Origin: Acidimicrobiales bacterium
Lineage (GTDB): Bacteria > Actinomycetota > Acidimicrobiia > Acidimicrobiales > Ilumatobacteraceae
Direction: 5' to 3'
Assembly: GCA_030832455.1 (NCBI GenBank)
Contig: JAURJB010000009.1
Location: 1-37,107, forward strand
DNA length: 37,107 bases
This document shows, in pieces, positions 1-8,100 of this stretch; the first letter of the stretch is position 1, and each line of letters begins with the position of its first letter. The position numbers were made by a program, and so were the translations under genes. The notes under the pieces are model-generated. The model was given only the letters and a program-made list of their open reading frames with translations. It did no database searches and had not been told where the DNA came from.

Positions 1-120
1 ATCATAAAGACGTGCCTGTTCGACCGGGTCACCCGCATCCACTAGATTAACAAAATTCACGCCCTTTACAACGCGGCCTGCATAAACATCAAGGCAGGGA
101 ATAATCCGCTTCGTCAGCAT
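1..120 (-). CDS. hisF: Imidazole glycerol phosphate synthase cyclase subunit HisF (N-terminal 40 residues only)
   Basis: Cut by the window edge. HisF closes the imidazole ring: with ammonia delivered by HisH it converts PRFAR to imidazole glycerol phosphate and AICAR. The visible 40 residues begin [12 protein letters not shown] and continue with GRVVKGVNF and a DAGDPV stretch, the classic first beta-strands of the HisF barrel with the catalytic Asp (D11) in CLDV. The ATG lies inside the hisH stop region (hisH TGA at 116-114, hisF ATG at 120-118), so the two subunits of the complex are translationally coupled. It is the last visible gene of the his operon. Confidence 0.95.
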   Translation of the reverse strand, partial: MLTKRIIPCLDVYAGRVVKGVNFVNLVDAGDPVEQARLYD

Positions 121-713
121 CGCAAATCTACAAAGGCACGAATAATGCGCTCGCCAACGTCAGCAGACTTTTCAGGATGAAATTGCACTCCGAAAATTTT
201 TTCTTGTTCGACCACTGCCGAAAACGGTTCACCATGTTCGGTGAGCGCAACCGTTTTACTGATTACTGGACAGAAGTAGCTATGAGCAAAATATCCATAC
301 GATCCGTTCATTTCCTGCGCCAAAATTTTCGAACTCTGCGTGAGCTCGAATGAATTCCATCCCATATGTGGAATTCGCTCACCGCCCGAAAACTTCCTTA
401 CTGTGCCTGGGAATACTCCGAGACCGTGATCGGTCGGTGATTCGCTGCTCCCGTCAAAGAGCAAGTGCATTCCCAAGCAAATCCCAAGGAAAGGAACGCC
501 TAAAGCGATTTGCGAAACCATCGCTTGACGAAGTTTTCGAGAGTCAATTTCTGAGCACATATGGCCGAAATGGCCTACTCCTGGAAAGATGATCTTTTCT
601 GCATCCCTCAGTTGTTCACCGAATGTGGCGATCTTGTACTTAACATCAATTTTCTGAAGAATATTCGCGACAGACTGCAGATTCCCAGCACCGTAATCAA
701 CAAGTGCAATCAC
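114..713 (-). CDS. hisH: Imidazole glycerol phosphate synthase glutaminase subunit HisH
   Basis: Class I glutamine amidotransferase (199 aa) that hydrolyses glutamine and channels ammonia to HisF in step 5 of histidine synthesis. Visible motifs are the N-terminal [11 protein letters not shown], the nucleophile elbow [11 protein letters not shown] with catalytic Cys, and the His/Glu dyad in [10 protein letters not shown] place the start at GTG 713, which overlaps the hisB stop (GTGA junction). A longer reading up to 794 adds 27 residues inside hisB that do not resemble the family. It overlaps hisF by 7 nt. In many actinobacteria hisA/priA sits between hisH and hisF; here the two are directly adjacent. 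Confidence 0.95.
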   Translation of the reverse strand: MIALVDYGAGNLQSVANILQKIDVKYKIATFGEQLRDAEKIIFPGVGHFGHMCSEIDSRKLRQAMVSQIALGVPFLGICLGMHLLFDGSSESPTDHGLGVFPGTVRKFSGGERIPHMGWNSFELTQSSKILAQEMNGSYGYFAHSYFCPVISKTVALTEHGEPFSAVVEQEKIFGVQFHPEKSADVGERIIRAFVDLRC

Positions 714-1297
714 AACAGCCCCTTCGTGGAAGGCAGTTGATCTTTGAGGCGTACGTCTGTCGAACACGCATAACGAAGAGCACGGGCGAAACATTTAAAG
801 ATCGCCTCAATCTTGTGATGGCTAGATCGTCCGTACATCACCTTGACATGCACATTCGCTCCAGCGCTATTGGCAAAAGCACCAAAGAAGTCATGAATAA
901 GTTCGACTTGTAGGTCACCAACCATTCGTGCACGGATTTGGTCTGCGTACACCAATGCCGGTCTGCCACTTAAATCAATTGCGGTAACCGCAAGAGTTTC
1001 ATCCATGGGCAACACGAAGTATCCAGCGCGATTGATCCCAACCTTTTTACCCAATGCTTTTTTGAACAACTCACCAAGCACAATCCCAATATCTTCGACG
1101 GTGTGGTGCTGATCGATATCCAAATCGCCGATCGCTCTGACCGTAAGGTCAAAGCCACCGTGCTTGGCGAAGAGCTCGAGCATGTGATCAAGGAATCGGA
1201 TCCCTGTATCGATGTCATACCGACCTTTTCCTTCGATCACCAGACTCGCAGTAATCTGCGTCTCCTTGGTAACTCGCTTTACCGTTGCTTTCCTCAT
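710..1297 (-). CDS. hisB: Imidazoleglycerol-phosphate dehydratase HisB (monofunctional)
   Basis: 195-residue Mn-dependent dehydratase converting imidazole glycerol phosphate to imidazole acetol phosphate (step 6). Both metal-binding repeats are visible: [10 protein letters not shown] around residue 62-71 and [12 protein letters not shown] near residue 156-167. The size fits the single-domain actinobacterial/plant type, without the fused histidinol phosphatase of enterobacteria; no phosphatase gene is seen in the window. Start ATG overlaps the hisC stop (ATGA), and its own TGA overlaps the hisH GTG. Confidence 0.96.
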   Translation of the reverse strand: MRKATVKRVTKETQITASLVIEGKGRYDIDTGIRFLDHMLELFAKHGGFDLTVRAIGDLDIDQHHTVEDIGIVLGELFKKALGKKVGINRAGYFVLPMDETLAVTAIDLSGRPALVYADQIRARMVGDLQVELIHDFFGAFANSAGANVHVKVMYGRSSHHKIEAIFKCFARALRYACSTDVRLKDQLPSTKGLL

Positions 1298-2343
1298 AGT
1301 GCCCTCTCCAACTCATGAATAAAGTTTTTCATTTGATCTGTTGTTCCGACTGTGACCCTGAGACTGCCTTCACATTCATGGCTTCTATTTCGAACGAGTA
1401 CTCCTGCAGCACGAAGATCGGACACAATGCGTTCAGCATGCTCTCCGACCATGAATAGAACAAAGTTGCCATCGGATTTGAAATGCCGAATACCAAGTCT
1501 GCTCATTTCAGCACTGACATAACTTCGAGCTTGAACAACTTGGTTGACGTAGTTTTCTATGTATGCCTTGTCCTTGATTGCGGCCACAGCGGCAGCTACC
1601 GCTACATAATTGACGCTGTACGGAGATTGCGCCTTACGTACCCACCCAATGTTGCTTGCAGATGAAATCAGGAAACCACACCGAAGGCCCGCCATCCCAT
1701 AAGCCTTTGACATAGTTCGACTGATGAATAAGTTTCCATATTCACTCAGTAATCCAATTGCAGTGATGCCACAAAACTCCATATACGCCTCATCAATGAG
1801 CACCACAGCATTCGGCGCAGCCTCCAAAATGCGGCGAATTTCGGGAATCGAGATGGCCCCACCTGTTGGATTGTTGGGATTTGCAATAAAGATTGCATTT
1901 GTTGACGCAGATATTGACAGGAGAAGTGCATCCATAGGGAACTCCAAATCAGTGTCAAGCGAATATTTCACTTCGCGCACTCGCACTCCCGCTACCTCGG
2001 CATAAAAGCGGTACATGGCATATGACGGACTGGTAATCACGAGTTCGTCACCTGCATCCATGTAAGTGTTGATCAGCAACTGGATTGCCTCATCTGTTCC
2101 ATTAGTGATAGCCAACTGCGCCGAGTCAACTTCAAAGAATGAAGAAAAGATGTCTCGTGCCGAGCCGTACTCGGGGTACATGGCCACGCTGTTTTCTGAA
2201 AGCGCCTGTACAACTGCGGCAGTAACCGTTGGCGAACACCCCACGGTATTTTCGTTGAAATCAAGCCGTATTGCTGCTCCTCTTTCTTGCGTGGGAGGAG
2301 AATATGCCTGCATATTCACAATAGATTTACGCGGTTTCATCAT
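1294..2343 (-). CDS. hisC: Histidinol-phosphate aminotransferase HisC
   Basis: PLP-dependent class I/II aminotransferase (349 aa) that transfers an amino group from glutamate to imidazole acetol phosphate (step 7). Visible motifs are the N-terminal [19 protein letters not shown] at residues 153-162, the PLP-contacting DEAY at 184-187 and the Schiff-base lysine in SRTMSKAYG (K213), followed by GLRCGF. The start overlaps the 3' end of hisD by 17 bp; ATG codons at 2343 and 2340 are both possible. The overlap with hisB is ATGA. The position between hisD and hisB supports HisC over a generic aminotransferase. Confidence 0.94.
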   Translation of the reverse strand: MMKPRKSIVNMQAYSPPTQERGAAIRLDFNENTVGCSPTVTAAVVQALSENSVAMYPEYGSARDIFSSFFEVDSAQLAITNGTDEAIQLLINTYMDAGDELVITSPSYAMYRFYAEVAGVRVREVKYSLDTDLEFPMDALLLSISASTNAIFIANPNNPTGGAISIPEIRRILEAAPNAVVLIDEAYMEFCGITAIGLLSEYGNLFISRTMSKAYGMAGLRCGFLISSASNIGWVRKAQSPYSVNYVAVAAAVAAIKDKAYIENYVNQVVQARSYVSAEMSRLGIRHFKSDGNFVLFMVGEHAERIVSDLRAAGVLVRNRSHECEGSLRVTVGTTDQMKNFIHELERAL

Positions 2344-3562
2344 TCCTCATTTCCACGCTGCGTGCATGGGCTTCCAAACCTTCTGCACGCGCCAACACCG
2401 TGACAGAGGACTCAAGTGTGCTCAACGCTGTCTTGCTTAATTCCTGAACGGTTATCACTTTCACAAAATCGTTCACGCTCAGCCCGCCCCGAACTGCTGC
2501 AACACCCGATGTCGGTAAAACATGGTTTGGCCCACTCGCGTAATCACCTGCAGCCTCTGTGCTGTACCGACCGACAAAGATTGATCCAGCATTGTTGACC
2601 CGTGCGACATCACCCATCTGCTCAACCGACAAGTGTTCAGGCGCAATAACATTTGCCAGTTCGAAAGCCGACTCAGTTGATTGACACATGACAATCGCGC
2701 TGTTTTCTACGATTGCCTGCTCTGCAACACGTGCAGTTGGCAATGTAGACAACTGAATCGCAATTTCTGCCTGCACGCGTAATGCCAAGTGTTTATCTGT
2801 TGTCAACAACATGGCCCGAGCATCAATATCGTGTTCTGCCTGAGCCAACATATCGGCGGCAATCCAACGGGCGTTCCCCTGTGTAGCGATGATGACAATC
2901 TCACTTGGCCCTGCTACGAAATCAATCGCAACATCTTGCGACACCATTTTCTTTGCTGCTGCAACATAAACATTCCCTGGCCCAACAATCCGCTGAACAC
3001 GGTTCACCGATTCCGTACCATAAGCCATTGCCGCAATCGCCTGTGCTCCACCTGCATGCAGAACCTGCTGTACACCGAGCAATTTGGCAACAGCAAGAAT
3101 TTCCCGACTTGGCTGCGGACATGCAACAACAATGTTGCGAACACCTGCTGCCCGCGCAGGAATCACTGCCATGAGCAACGTACTGATGAGCGGATAACGC
3201 CCTGCGGGAACATACACACCAACCGAATCAAGCGGCCGAATAACTTGACCCAATGTGCGACCCTCTGAGTACTCACGTGTCCATGAAGCAGCAAGTTGTG
3301 ATTCGGAGAACGATTGAATGTTGTTACTCGCCTGCATGACCGCTTGCTGAAGCCCATCGTCAAGTACGCCTGTTGCATCCATATACAGCGGTTCATCCAA
3401 TGCAACAAGATCAAATCGCTGCCGAAACTCCCTCAGCGCTTCGTCACCACGTAGTCGAACATCATTTACGATCGGCGCAACGATCTTCATCGCTTCGTCT
3501 ATTCGATCCTCGGGCCGGTTCAACACGGTCAGTGCTTCAGTCTCAGAGATGATGCGAATCAT
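2327..3562 (-). CDS. hisD: Histidinol dehydrogenase HisD
   Basis: Zn-dependent, NAD-linked enzyme (411 aa) that oxidises L-histidinol twice to L-histidine, the last steps of the pathway. The GPGNVYV loop is at 194-200, the zinc-ligand region AQAEHD has Q241 and H244, the catalytic pair E309/H310 is in APEHLS, and D340 and H347 lie in GDYASGPNH. Length is slightly below the usual 430 because the N-terminus is short. The ATG shares one base with the hisG TGA (TGATG), and the 3' end runs 17 bp into hisC, so expression is tightly coupled. Confidence 0.96.
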   Translation of the reverse strand: MIRIISETEALTVLNRPEDRIDEAMKIVAPIVNDVRLRGDEALREFRQRFDLVALDEPLYMDATGVLDDGLQQAVMQASNNIQSFSESQLAASWTREYSEGRTLGQVIRPLDSVGVYVPAGRYPLISTLLMAVIPARAAGVRNIVVACPQPSREILAVAKLLGVQQVLHAGGAQAIAAMAYGTESVNRVQRIVGPGNVYVAAAKKMVSQDVAIDFVAGPSEIVIIATQGNARWIAADMLAQAEHDIDARAMLLTTDKHLALRVQAEIAIQLSTLPTARVAEQAIVENSAIVMCQSTESAFELANVIAPEHLSVEQMGDVARVNNAGSIFVGRYSTEAAGDYASGPNHVLPTSGVAAVRGGLSVNDFVKVITVQELSKTALSTLESSVTVLARAEGLEAHARSVEMRNDETA

Positions 3563-4431
3563 CAGTTAACGATCTTGTTCAATGGATATTCGACAATCCC
3601 AGTTGCACCAGCCGCCTTCAAACGCGGAATAATGGTTCGCACCGTTGACTCATCCAAAATCGTGTTGAGCGCCAACCAGCCGTTCTGAGAAAGATTCGAC
3701 ACAGTCGGCGTTTTCAACGCAGGAAGAACATCGAGCACTGACTGAAGGCAGGATTGTGGCGCATTCATCATCAGCCCAACCTTGCCCATCGCGGCAATCG
3801 CCCCGTCCAACAGCATCTTGATATCGAGGAGTTGTTGCTTCTTGCCTGTGTCCTTCCAGCTTTCCAAGTTGGCAATCAGCTGCGTATTGGACTCCAACAC
3901 GGTTTCGACAACTCGCAAGTTGTTAGCCCTGAGCGATGACCCAGTTTCCGTTACTTCAACGATTGCATCTGCCAATACTGGAGGCTTCACCTCGGTAGCG
4001 CCCCAGCTGAATTCAACCTTTGCGGTTACGCCATTGCGCTCGAGGTAACGCTTTGTTGTCTCCACCAACTCAGTTGCAATCACCTTCCCTTCAAGATCTT
4101 TAACTGACAACACCTCAGAGTTATCTGGAACTGCAAGTACCCAACGAACGCGCCCAAAACTTTGCTTGGCGTACACCAAATCTGCGATTGGTTCAATCGT
4201 CGCTCCAGTCTCTGCAACCCAGTCAAGCCCGGTAAGACCTGCATCGAGAACACCATCTTCCACATAGCGCGCCATCTCTTGCGCACGAATCAACATGCAT
4301 TCGATATTTGGGTCGTCAATCGCGGGAAAGTATGAACGACTATTGACAGTGATCTGAAAACCAGCACGACGGAACAGGTCAATCGTTGCGTTTTCTAAAC
4401 TTCCCTTCGGGATTCCTAATTTGAGTGTCAT
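3562..4431 (-). CDS. hisG: ATP phosphoribosyltransferase HisG, long form
   Basis: First committed enzyme of histidine synthesis, condensing ATP and PRPP. The start [20 protein letters not shown] at 4431 is chosen because it matches the family N-terminus and its ATG overlaps the hisI stop (ATGA). An upstream in-frame start at 4488 would lie within hisI. At 289 aa it is the long HisG with a C-terminal ACT-like regulatory domain (about residues 210-289, ending [18 protein letters not shown]...EYPLNKIVN), the type feedback-inhibited by histidine and independent of HisZ. Feedback control would therefore add to the transcriptional attenuation seen upstream. Confidence 0.95.
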   Translation of the reverse strand: MTLKLGIPKGSLENATIDLFRRAGFQITVNSRSYFPAIDDPNIECMLIRAQEMARYVEDGVLDAGLTGLDWVAETGATIEPIADLVYAKQSFGRVRWVLAVPDNSEVLSVKDLEGKVIATELVETTKRYLERNGVTAKVEFSWGATEVKPPVLADAIVEVTETGSSLRANNLRVVETVLESNTQLIANLESWKDTGKKQQLLDIKMLLDGAIAAMGKVGLMMNAPQSCLQSVLDVLPALKTPTVSNLSQNGWLALNTILDESTVRTIIPRLKAAGATGIVEYPLNKIVN

Positions 4432-4820
4432 TTTGCTCCTCCGTAGATGTCTTGTGGTGAAAAGGTTTGCTGTTCGGTGGTAATCCATTCATTTCCCACG
4501 CGTAGGCGAAAGAAACAACTCTGATAACCCTCGTGACACACGCCTGGACCGTTAGCTTGTACGCGCACAACGATGGCGTCTCTGTCGCAGTCGGTTCTAA
4601 GTGAGACCACCTGCAATGTGTGTCCAGACGACTCACCTTTCACCCATTGCTTGTTGCGCGAACGGCTATAGAACGTGACAAGACCAGTTTCTAGAGTGTT
4701 GGTATAAGCCTCCTGGTTCATAAAACCCACCATCAATACGTCGCTTGTCATGTCGTCCTGCACCACTACGGCTGCAAGGCCGTCGAGTTTGCTGAAGTCA
4801 ATTTCTTCCATGTCGGTCAT
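4428..4820 (-). CDS. hisI: Phosphoribosyl-AMP cyclohydrolase HisI (monofunctional)
   Basis: Zn/Mg enzyme opening the adenine ring of PR-AMP (step 3). Motifs: [34 protein letters not shown], and the metal-binding cysteines in TDCDRDA and [10 protein letters not shown]. About 130 aa with no HisE domain, so PR-ATP pyrophosphohydrolase must be encoded elsewhere. The start is ATG 4820 (MTDMEEIDF) because AAGGAA lies 7 nt upstream. A second in-frame ATG at 4850 would begin almost on the attenuator U-tract, has no ribosome site and adds unconserved residues. It is the first structural gene after the his leader, 36 nt beyond the terminator U-run; many actinobacteria keep hisI at the end of the operon. 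Confidence 0.93.
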   Translation of the reverse strand: MTDMEEIDFSKLDGLAAVVVQDDMTSDVLMVGFMNQEAYTNTLETGLVTFYSRSRNKQWVKGESSGHTLQVVSLRTDCDRDAIVVRVQANGPGVCHEGYQSCFFRLRVGNEWITTEQQTFSPQDIYGGAK

Positions 4821-4856
4821 TTGGGTTCCTTTTGCTTGGTTTTGGATCATTCGGGA

Positions 4857-4889
4857 TAATAAAAAAACCCGCCGGTGAAAACCGACGGG
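4857..4889 (-). terminator. Intrinsic terminator of the his attenuator
   Basis: Read on the minus strand, CCCGUCGGU (4889-4881), loop UUUC (4880-4877), ACCGGCGGG (4876-4868) form a nine-pair stem with one U-G wobble. Seven U residues follow at once (4867-4861), then AUUAU. It sits after the His-rich leader reading frame and before hisI. The 5' arm overlaps the 3' half of an alternative pairing (4894-4885), so it looks like a conditional terminator, although it could also stop read-through from the cassette upstream. Confidence 0.88.
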
Positions 4890-4934
4890 CTCTGAGCAGT
4901 TTGGAGAAACTGGGTGCGTTACAGATTAGCCCGT
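4885..4934 (-). promoter_or_regulatory. Antiterminator structure of the his attenuator
   Basis: Minus-strand RNA ACGGGC (4934-4929) plus UCUG (4925-4922), with a UAA bulge, pairs with CAGAGCCCGU (4894-4885) for ten base pairs. Inside this arch is a perfect hairpin CAGUUU-CUCC-AAACUG (4912-4897). The downstream strand uses five bases of the terminator 5' arm, so terminator and antiterminator are mutually exclusive. The upstream strand lies in the last codons of the leader peptide, just before its UAA: a ribosome finishing the peptide would mask it, and one stalled on the earlier His codons would leave it free. A small CACGU/ACGUG hairpin over the His codons (4954-4940) could be a pause hairpin. 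Confidence 0.8.
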
Positions 4935-4981
4935 TGCGTCACGTGATGTACGTGATGATGGGCGACATGTGTAATCAACAT
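4919..4981 (-). CDS. hisL: Histidine-rich his operon leader peptide
   Basis: Twenty-codon reading frame, MLITHVAHHHVHHVTQRANL, ending in TAA at 4921-4919. Six of the 20 residues are histidine (positions 5, 8, 9, 10, 12, 13; codons CAT x4 and CAC x2), next to the genes that make histidine and just before a terminator/antiterminator pair. This is the hallmark of a translated attenuation sensor: charged tRNA-His lets the ribosome reach the stop, while uncharged tRNA-His stalls it. No Shine-Dalgarno is visible; a TANNNT hexamer 10 nt upstream of the ATG suggests a nearly leaderless transcript. The peptide is expected to have no function beyond sensing. It lies 30 bp after the stop of the upstream cassette and is not homologous by eye to the enterobacterial HisL with its seven consecutive His. 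Confidence 0.85.
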   Translation of the reverse strand: MLITHVAHHHVHHVTQRANL

Positions 4982-4991
4982 CTGATTGATC

Positions 4992-5020
4992 AGACTAACG
5001 GCTAGTGAGCGCTACAGCAA
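4992..5020 (-). promoter_or_regulatory. Candidate promoter of the his operon
   Basis: On the minus strand TTGCTG (5020-5015), a 17-bp spacer and TAGTCT (4997-4992) form a weak -35 and an actinobacterial TANNNT -10. A start about 7 nt downstream (near 4985) would leave only some four bases before the leader ATG. The -35 overlaps the stop region of the upstream dehydratase gene. The same TAGTCT hexamer serves as the proposed -10 of the Trm112-like gene. The -35 match is poor, so the call rests mainly on the -10 and position. Confidence 0.45.
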
Positions 5021-6217
5021 CGTGGCAGGAACAGAACTCATCTCGAGATGCAGTTCGCTCCCTGTATACGGATGAGCGAGGGCAACATCTTCATTCAACT
5101 CGATGCCGAGGCCAGGCTCCGTTGGCGGAATGATGAATCCACTTTCGAACTTGATTGACGTCTTCACAAGTTCGGAATGGAAACCCTGCCAACCCTGGAT
5201 GGTTTCCAGGATCAGGAAGTTTGGTGTACACGTCGCCAGCTGGATGTTTGCTGCGGCAACCACCGGACCGCAATACAGGTGTGGCGCAATTTGTGCGTGA
5301 TACACCTCGGCCATGCTCGCAATCTTCTTGCCTTCAAGCAAGCCTCCGCAACGACCCAGATTCGGCTGCAATATTGAGGCTGCACCCGTTTTGAGCAGTT
5401 GATGGAACTCGTATTTTGTTGTCAGTCGCTCGCCTGCCGAGATAGGAATGCTAGTTGCGCGAGCAACTTTGGCAATTTCATCTGGACTATCTGGTGGGCA
5501 CGGCTCTTCAAACCACAACGGGTCGTACTTTTCGAGCTTTTTTGCCAAACGAATTGCACCCGATGCGGTGAACTGACCATGAGTACCGAACAAAATGTCT
5601 GCTCGATCGCCAATCGCATCACGGACCGCGCGCACCATCTTTTCTGAAAGGTCCATTGCATGCAGCGCAGGTTGACGGCCGTCATATACCGAATAGCGAC
5701 CTGCTGGGTCGAACTTCACTCCTGTGAAGCCACGCTCCACTTCGCGCACTGCACATTCGGCGGCAGCATCTGGGTCGCTGTACACAGGATCGTCCGCGTA
5801 CACATCAACACCAACAGGTGGATACAGGTACGTATAGGCACGGAGTTTTTCGTGCACGCGACCACCCAGTAGTTCGTACACAGGCTTGCCGGTCTCTTTT
5901 CCGCAAATGTCCCACATGGCCATTTCCAATCCGGAAACGATCCCGCCCGTGGTGAGATCTGGACGATGCGCATAGCCGCGGCCGTACACGTTGCGCCACA
6001 TGTGTTCGATATGGAATGGATCGGCACCAATGACATGTCGCGCTGCAACTTCTTCTGCCATTTTCGCTACCAAATGCGGCGAATATGTTGCAGTGTAAAT
6101 CTCGCCAATTCCGGAAATACCGGTATCTGTTGTGAGCTTTACGAAGATGAAGTAACGGCCACCGAAACGTGGCGGTGGATTGCCCACCACGAATGTCTTG
6201 ATGTCGACGATTTTCAT
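5012..6217 (-). CDS. Enolase-superfamily (mandelate racemase/muconate lactonizing group) dehydratase, probably acting on a sugar acid
   Basis: 401-residue member of the mandelate racemase/muconate lactonizing branch, resembling galactonate/mannonate-type acid-sugar dehydratases, which use Mg to abstract the proton alpha to a carboxylate and lose water. Visible are an N-terminal capping domain, VKFD near residue 167-170, FGTHGQ with H213, WFEEP with E237/E238, SAGERL with E263, and APHLYCGP with H313 in the C-terminal barrel. At the third-strand position where many relatives have Asp two residues before the His (DxH), here there is Gly211-Thr212-His213, so one usual metal ligand may be replaced. 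It starts one base after the alcohol dehydrogenase stop. The exact substrate cannot be read from sequence. Confidence 0.85.
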   Translation of the reverse strand: MKIVDIKTFVVGNPPPRFGGRYFIFVKLTTDTGISGIGEIYTATYSPHLVAKMAEEVAARHVIGADPFHIEHMWRNVYGRGYAHRPDLTTGGIVSGLEMAMWDICGKETGKPVYELLGGRVHEKLRAYTYLYPPVGVDVYADDPVYSDPDAAAECAVREVERGFTGVKFDPAGRYSVYDGRQPALHAMDLSEKMVRAVRDAIGDRADILFGTHGQFTASGAIRLAKKLEKYDPLWFEEPCPPDSPDEIAKVARATSIPISAGERLTTKYEFHQLLKTGAASILQPNLGRCGGLLEGKKIASMAEVYHAQIAPHLYCGPVVAAANIQLATCTPNFLILETIQGWQGFHSELVKTSIKFESGFIIPPTEPGLGIELNEDVALAHPYTGSELHLEMSSVPATLL

Positions 6218-6218
6218 A

Positions 6219-7298
6219 TTAGAAAACGATGACGTTTCGGAGTGCTTCGCCGCGCTTTACTGCGTCGATTGCTTCGTTAATTTGTTCGATTGGGTATGTC
6301 TTGGTGACGAGTTCGTCCAGTTTCACACGACCCTGGCCATACAAGTCGACCAAGTTTGGAATGTCTACTTGAATGCGAGCACTTCCCATTTTTGAACCAA
6401 GAATGTTCTGGCTATATGCGGCCATGGTTCCGGGATCGATCTCTGACATCACTCCACTTGCCGGCATACCCACAAGCACTACCGAACCACTCTTTGCGAG
6501 CATTCCATATGAGGAGTCGAATGCCGACTTCACACCAACGGTGACGAACACGTAGTCGGCACCATGACCTCCGGTGATTTCAAGCACGCGAGCAGCAACA
6601 TCTTCTGTTTTTGAGTTGATGCCATGCGTCGCGCCAAAGCCCTTCGCTGCTTCAATTTTGCTGTCGACGACATCGATGGCAATGACCGTACGTGCGCCAC
6701 TCACATGAGCACCTTGAATGGAGTTCAGTCCAACGCCACCCGTTCCAATGACAACAACATGACTTCCGGCTGGAACTTTCGCCGTGTTGGTTACTGCACC
6801 AAAACCGGTGATCACACCACATGCCAACAATGAAGCACTCGCCATCTTGATGTTCTTTGGCACCGTTACGCATTGTGATTCGTGCACCAACACTTTTTCG
6901 GCGAATCCACCTGTGCGCATACTCTGCACTACTGGCTTGCCATCTTTGTCTTTGATTGGGGTTGCTGCATCGAGCGGGAACTGTGTTGAACATGTAACCG
7001 GGTTACCCATACTGCATCCATGGCAATGACCACACGAACGAATCAGCGTGACCACAACATGATCTCCAACTTTTACCGTGGTAACACCATCTCCAATAGT
7101 TTCAACTACTCCTGCACATTCGTGGCCGTAGACCGCAGGCAATGCTCCACCCCAATGCCCATCGGCATACGTAATGTCGCTATGGCAGATGGCAACAGCC
7201 GACAGCTTTACTTTGACCTCACCTGGGCCAGCATCAGCAAGTGTCACTTCTTCAATGACAAGTGGCTTACCAAATTCGCGGCATACAGCTGCTTTCAT
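6219..7298 (-). CDS. Zinc-dependent alcohol dehydrogenase (medium-chain MDR family)
   Basis: 359-residue medium-chain dehydrogenase that oxidises an alcohol (or the reverse) with NAD(P). The catalytic zinc site is AICHSD (C38) and YGHECAG (H/E near 59-60). The structural zinc loop carries four cysteines in SCGHCHGCSMGNPVTC. The Rossmann glycine motif is VIGTGGVGLNS near residue 184-194, followed by an acidic residue in AIDVVDS that favours NAD. A weak AAGGA lies 11 nt before the ATG. It is third from the end of the cassette: 42 bp separate it from the aldolase gene and one base from the dehydratase gene, implying a shared pathway. Confidence 0.88.
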   Translation of the reverse strand: MKAAVCREFGKPLVIEEVTLADAGPGEVKVKLSAVAICHSDITYADGHWGGALPAVYGHECAGVVETIGDGVTTVKVGDHVVVTLIRSCGHCHGCSMGNPVTCSTQFPLDAATPIKDKDGKPVVQSMRTGGFAEKVLVHESQCVTVPKNIKMASASLLACGVITGFGAVTNTAKVPAGSHVVVIGTGGVGLNSIQGAHVSGARTVIAIDVVDSKIEAAKGFGATHGINSKTEDVAARVLEITGGHGADYVFVTVGVKSAFDSSYGMLAKSGSVVLVGMPASGVMSEIDPGTMAAYSQNILGSKMGSARIQVDIPNLVDLYGQGRVKLDELVTKTYPIEQINEAIDAVKRGEALRNVIVF

Positions 7299-7340
7299 GA
7301 CAGTTGATTCCTTCTTCTCTTGGGGTTTTTGTAAAAACTA

Positions 7341-8069
7341 CTACTTGGCGTAGTCAGGACACTCGCTATCAAGGATGTGCATTAGTGCTTGGAAATGCAG
7401 TTTCGCCACACCGGGATACTCCCGAGTCTGCTTAGCCACCATTGCCGCGGTTTCGTTATCAACGAGTTGCAGGGGACGCTGTGTGGACAACGCAAGAACC
7501 TGCAATTGCGCTGCCTTCTCGAGGTAATAGAGCGAGTCAAATGCCTGAGCCACAGTTTCGCCCACCACCATCACGCCGTGATTGCCCATGAACAACACAT
7601 CCTTGCCATCACTCAACAGCGAAGCAATTCGCTCACCCTCGGTTGGATCGAGGGCCATTCCCGCGTAGTTGCGATCGTAAGCAATGCGACCATGAAAAGC
7701 ACATGCATTCTGATCCAACATCAAGAACTCAAAATCTTTCAAACATGCGAGCGCCGTCGTGTATGGCATATGGGTGTGCAAAACACATTTGGCATGTGCA
7801 ACATTGCGATGAAGGTATGAATGCAGCACCCAGGCCGTCGGGTCGACGCCAAAGTCGAGAGAATCGCCGCCCATTGATGTATCAACGGCAACAAGCCCAC
7901 TGGCAGTCACTTGAGAGAAATGCGTACCAGCACGATTAACGATGAATCGTTGACCATCATCTGAAACCGCCATGCTGAAATGATTGGCAACCGCTTCATG
8001 CAGATTCAAGCGCGCAGCCCAGCGAAACGCCGCAGCCAACTCTTTGCGAACTTGTTGTTCTTGCGACAT
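7341..8069 (-). CDS. Class II aldolase/adducin family protein
   Basis: 242-residue single-domain member of the class II aldolase/adducin family, Zn enzymes that cleave or epimerise phosphorylated or free sugar derivatives (fuculose-phosphate aldolase and relatives) or decarboxylate 3-oxo acids. Zinc ligands are visible in LHTHMPYTTAL (both His) and in GNHGVMVVGETV, with the family signature HFSMAVSDDG near the N-terminus. A good ribosome site AGGGGGAAG lies just before the ATG at 8069. Neighbouring oxidoreductases suggest it cleaves or decarboxylates the product of the cassette. Substrate is unknown; an adducin-like epimerase role is possible. Confidence 0.85.
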   Translation of the reverse strand: MSQEQQVRKELAAAFRWAARLNLHEAVANHFSMAVSDDGQRFIVNRAGTHFSQVTASGLVAVDTSMGGDSLDFGVDPTAWVLHSYLHRNVAHAKCVLHTHMPYTTALACLKDFEFLMLDQNACAFHGRIAYDRNYAGMALDPTEGERIASLLSDGKDVLFMGNHGVMVVGETVAQAFDSLYYLEKAAQLQVLALSTQRPLQLVDNETAAMVAKQTREYPGVAKLHFQALMHILDSECPDYAK

Positions 8070-8100
8070 CGCTTCCCCCTAGCGCTGACTGAACTCGGTG

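Noticed and set aside
4820-4850. Longer hisI start at ATG 4850
   Set aside because: It begins only a few bases after the attenuator U-tract, has no ribosome site and adds unconserved residues; ATG 4820 has AAGGAA 7 nt upstream.
4857-5011. T-box riboswitch for his operon control
   Set aside because: I see no T-box antiterminator consensus or specifier-loop architecture; a translated His-rich frame explains the region better.
7308-7345. Possible terminator between the aldolase and alcohol dehydrogenase genes
   Set aside because: The GTTTTT/AAAAAC inverted repeat has a two-base loop, only A-T/T-A core pairs and no U-run after a GC stem; the genes look co-transcribed.
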